This document shows positions 7,904-9,299 of a DNA stretch of 9,299 nt, piece after piece. The stretch covers positions 1 to 9,299 of the forward strand of contig JAKCEC010000040.1 of the NCBI GenBank assembly GCA_021841725.1, given 5' to 3'. The position numbers were made by a program, and so were the translations under genes. Numbering within the stretch: the stretch's first letter is position 1; each line of letters begins with the position of its first letter. This DNA is from Actinomycetes bacterium (GTDB lineage Bacteria; Actinomycetota; Acidimicrobiia; Acidimicrobiales; RAAP-2). The notes beneath the pieces are model-generated. The model did not search any database. It was not told the DNA's origin and saw only the letters and a list, made by a program, of their open reading frames with translations.

Positions 7904-7924
7904 CCCAAAATGGGAGGCCTTTTT
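7898..7924 (+). terminator. Rho-independent terminator (attenuator) before ilvB
   Basis: AGGCCTCCCA (7898-7907) and TGGGAGGCCT (7911-7920) form a perfect 10-bp stem with an AAA loop, followed by a T run (7920-7924). It lies 21 nt after the leader-peptide stop and 25 nt before the ilvB start. It is therefore in position to stop transcription of ilvB when branched-chain amino acids are plentiful, and not to end the upstream gene, whose stop is about 150 nt away with a promoter in between. Confidence 0.9.
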
Positions 7925-7938
7925 CCATATCTAACCCC

Positions 7939-7944
7939 AAAGGA
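7939..7944 (+). promoter_or_regulatory. ribosome binding site of ilvB
   Basis: AAAGGA ends five bases upstream of the GTG at 7950. It is the first good Shine-Dalgarno sequence after the terminator and fixes the ilvB start. In contrast to the leaderless leader peptide, ilvB translation seems to depend on it. Confidence 0.7.
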
Positions 7945-7949
7945 ACATT

Positions 7950-9299
7950 GTGCAACTCACCGGAGCGCAAGCCCTCATCAAGAGCCTGGAGATGGAAGGC
8001 GTGGAGGTCATCTTCGGCCTGCCCGGCGGCGCCATCCTGCCCGTCTACGACCCGTTGATCGATTCGAGCATCCGCCACGTGCTGGTGCGACACGAACAGG
8101 GTGCGGGCCACATGGCCGAGGGGTACGCGTTGGCCACCGGCCGCCCCGGTGTCGCCATGGTGACGTCGGGTCCCGGCGCGACCAACATCGTGACGCCGAT
8201 CGGTAACGCCCACATGGACTCGACCCCCCTGGTGGTGATCACCGGTCAGGTGTCCTCCGCGGCCATCGGGACTGACGCCTTCCAGGAGTGCGACATCACG
8301 GGCATCACGATGGGCATCACCAAGCACAATTTCCTGGTCAAGAGCGCCCACGACATCCCGCGCGCCGTGGCCGCCGCCTTCCACATCGCCACCACCGGCC
8401 GTCCCGGTCCAGTGCTGGTGGACATCCCCAAGGACATCGCCCAGTCGACGATGGAGTGGTGGTACCCGGCGTCGGTCGAGGACCTCGACCTGCCCGGCTA
8501 CCACCCCGTGGTGGAACTCGACGTCGACGCGGTCCAACGGGCGATAGAGATGATCGCCGCCGCCGAGCGGCCCGTGCTCTACGTCGGGGGTGGGACCCTC
8601 AAGTCGCGGGCCTCCGCGCAGTTGCTCGCCTTCGCCGAGCGTACGGCGATGCCGGTGGTGACCACGCTCATGGCGCGCGGGGCCTTTCCCGATTCACACC
8701 CCCAGCACCTGGGCATGCCGGGCATGCACGGCATGTACGCGGCGGTGACCGCCATACAGAAGTCGGACCTGCTGATCTCCTTGGGCGCACGATTCGACGA
8801 CCGGGTCACCGGCAAGATTCCCGCCTTCGCCCCCTACGCGCGGGTCATCCACGTGGACATCGACAAGGCGGAGTTCAATAAGGTGCGCGTCGCCAACGTG
8901 GCCATTCGCTCCAACGTCGCCGCCGTGCTCGAGGCCTGGGACGCCGCGCAGGTCGTGCCCCGGAGCCTCGACGTGTGGTGGAAGGAGATCGACGCGTGGC
9001 GCGAGAGTTACCCGCTGGTCTACGACGAACCCAGTGATGAGGGCCTCCTGCGCCCCCAGTTCGTGGTGGAGTCGATCGCCCGGGCGTCCCAACCCGGCAC
9101 CATCGTCGCCTCGGGCGTGGGACAGCACCAGATGTGGGCGTCGCAGTTCTGGAAGTTCGAGGAGCCGGGGACCTGGGTGAACTCGGGTGGGGCGGGCACC
9201 ATGGGCTTCGGCGTCCCCGCGGCCATCGGGGCCAAGGTCGGGCGACCCGACCGGGTGGTCTGGTGCATCGACGGCGACGGGTGTTTTCAGATGACTGCC
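7950..9299 (+). CDS. ilvB: acetohydroxyacid (acetolactate) synthase large subunit, 3' end outside window
   Basis: The reading frame stays open for 450 codons to the window edge, roughly three-quarters of the usual 570-620 residues. The enzyme condenses pyruvate with pyruvate or 2-oxobutyrate, the first common step of Val/Leu/Ile synthesis, using thiamine diphosphate, Mg and FAD. Visible marks are [13 protein letters not shown] (22-34), catalytic Glu49 in [38 protein letters not shown] (99-113), KHNFLV (125-130), [12 protein letters not shown], the FAD-associated [13 protein letters not shown] (277-289), [13 protein letters not shown] (389-401), and the start of the ThDP/Mg motif GDGCFQM (442-448). 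These identify the anabolic, FAD-containing AHAS rather than the catabolic AlsS form. The GTG start is set by AAAGGA. The upstream attenuator implies repression when BCAAs are plentiful. ilvN and ilvC would be expected next but are not visible. Confidence 0.96.
   Translation, partial: MQLTGAQALIKSLEMEGVEVIFGLPGGAILPVYDPLIDSSIRHVLVRHEQGAGHMAEGYALATGRPGVAMVTSGPGATNIVTPIGNAHMDSTPLVVITGQVSSAAIGTDAFQECDITGITMGITKHNFLVKSAHDIPRAVAAAFHIATTGRPGPVLVDIPKDIAQSTMEWWYPASVEDLDLPGYHPVVELDVDAVQRAIEMIAAAERPVLYVGGGTLKSRASAQLLAFAERTAMPVVTTLMARGAFPDSHPQHLGMPGMHGMYAAVTAIQKSDLLISLGARFDDRVTGKIPAFAPYARVIHVDIDKAEFNKVRVANVAIRSNVAAVLEAWDAAQVVPRSLDVWWKEIDAWRESYPLVYDEPSDEGLLRPQFVVESIARASQPGTIVASGVGQHQMWASQFWKFEEPGTWVNSGGAGTMGFGVPAAIGAKVGRPDRVVWCIDGDGCFQMTA

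Noticed and set aside
7910..8206. Open frame starting with ATG in the terminator loop region (98 codons)
   Set aside because: It starts inside the terminator hairpin, has no ribosome binding site and overlaps ilvB in another frame; the ilvB frame is clearly the real one.
8250..8260. Ser at the AHAS position equivalent to plant Pro197 (GQVSSA), a site of herbicide resistance substitutions
   Set aside because: Non-proline residues here are common in bacterial AHAS enzymes, so this is normal variation and not evidence of acquired resistance.
7140..8537. Antisense open frame (465 codons) spanning the end of ilvD, the leader and ilvB
   Set aside because: It runs through a well-defined promoter, attenuator and two gene ends, its protein has no recognisable motifs, and its composition is that of a shadow frame.

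Overview
The window is about 9.3 kb of very GC-rich, densely coding DNA, consistent with a high-GC actinobacterium. Three traits point that way: GTG starts are frequent, genes are packed with 4-nt overlaps, and TANNNT -10 boxes sit 6-7 nt upstream of start codons that lack a Shine-Dalgarno sequence. A lineage such as Acidimicrobiia is possible, but no phylogenetic marker here settles it. All genes look like chromosomal housekeeping or central metabolism. I see no mobile elements, CRISPR arrays, tRNAs or rRNAs. No stretch over 300 bases lacks a gene; the longest mostly non-coding stretch (7746-7949, 204 nt) is filled by a regulatory leader.

Left part (2-3868, + strand): a four-gene translationally coupled block. 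The 3' part of an alpha/beta-hydrolase (carboxylesterase type) is followed by gatC, gatA and gatB, each joined to the next by an ATGA or GTGA overlap. GatCAB converts misacylated Glu-tRNA(Gln) and/or Asp-tRNA(Asn) to the correct amidated tRNA. After a 42-nt gap with a good ribosome binding site comes a compact glycerate kinase (3911-4936, +).

Middle (4933-5856, - strand): a D-isomer-specific 2-hydroxyacid dehydrogenase converges on the kinase, and the two genes end in one shared palindromic CTAG. The dehydrogenase could produce glycerate from hydroxypyruvate, or reduce glyoxylate, and the kinase could phosphorylate glycerate. That link is inferred only from families and proximity.

Right part (5857-9299): branched-chain amino acid (BCAA) synthesis. 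An IlvD/Edd-family dehydratase (5937-7745) is transcribed divergently from the dehydrogenase; its iron-sulfur motifs are atypical. Next is the 5' three-quarters of ilvB (acetohydroxyacid synthase large subunit, 7950 to the window end). It is preceded by a complete, readable transcription attenuator: a promoter (TTGTGC, 17 nt, TATATT), a leaderless 17-codon leader peptide containing Ile-Leu-Glu-Val-Val-Val, an antiterminator hairpin overlapping the end of the leader ORF, and a 10-bp GC-rich terminator with a T run. This leader is the most interesting element of the window. It combines known principles (BCAA attenuation, leaderless translation) in an unusually compact form and is too short to be called by normal gene finding.
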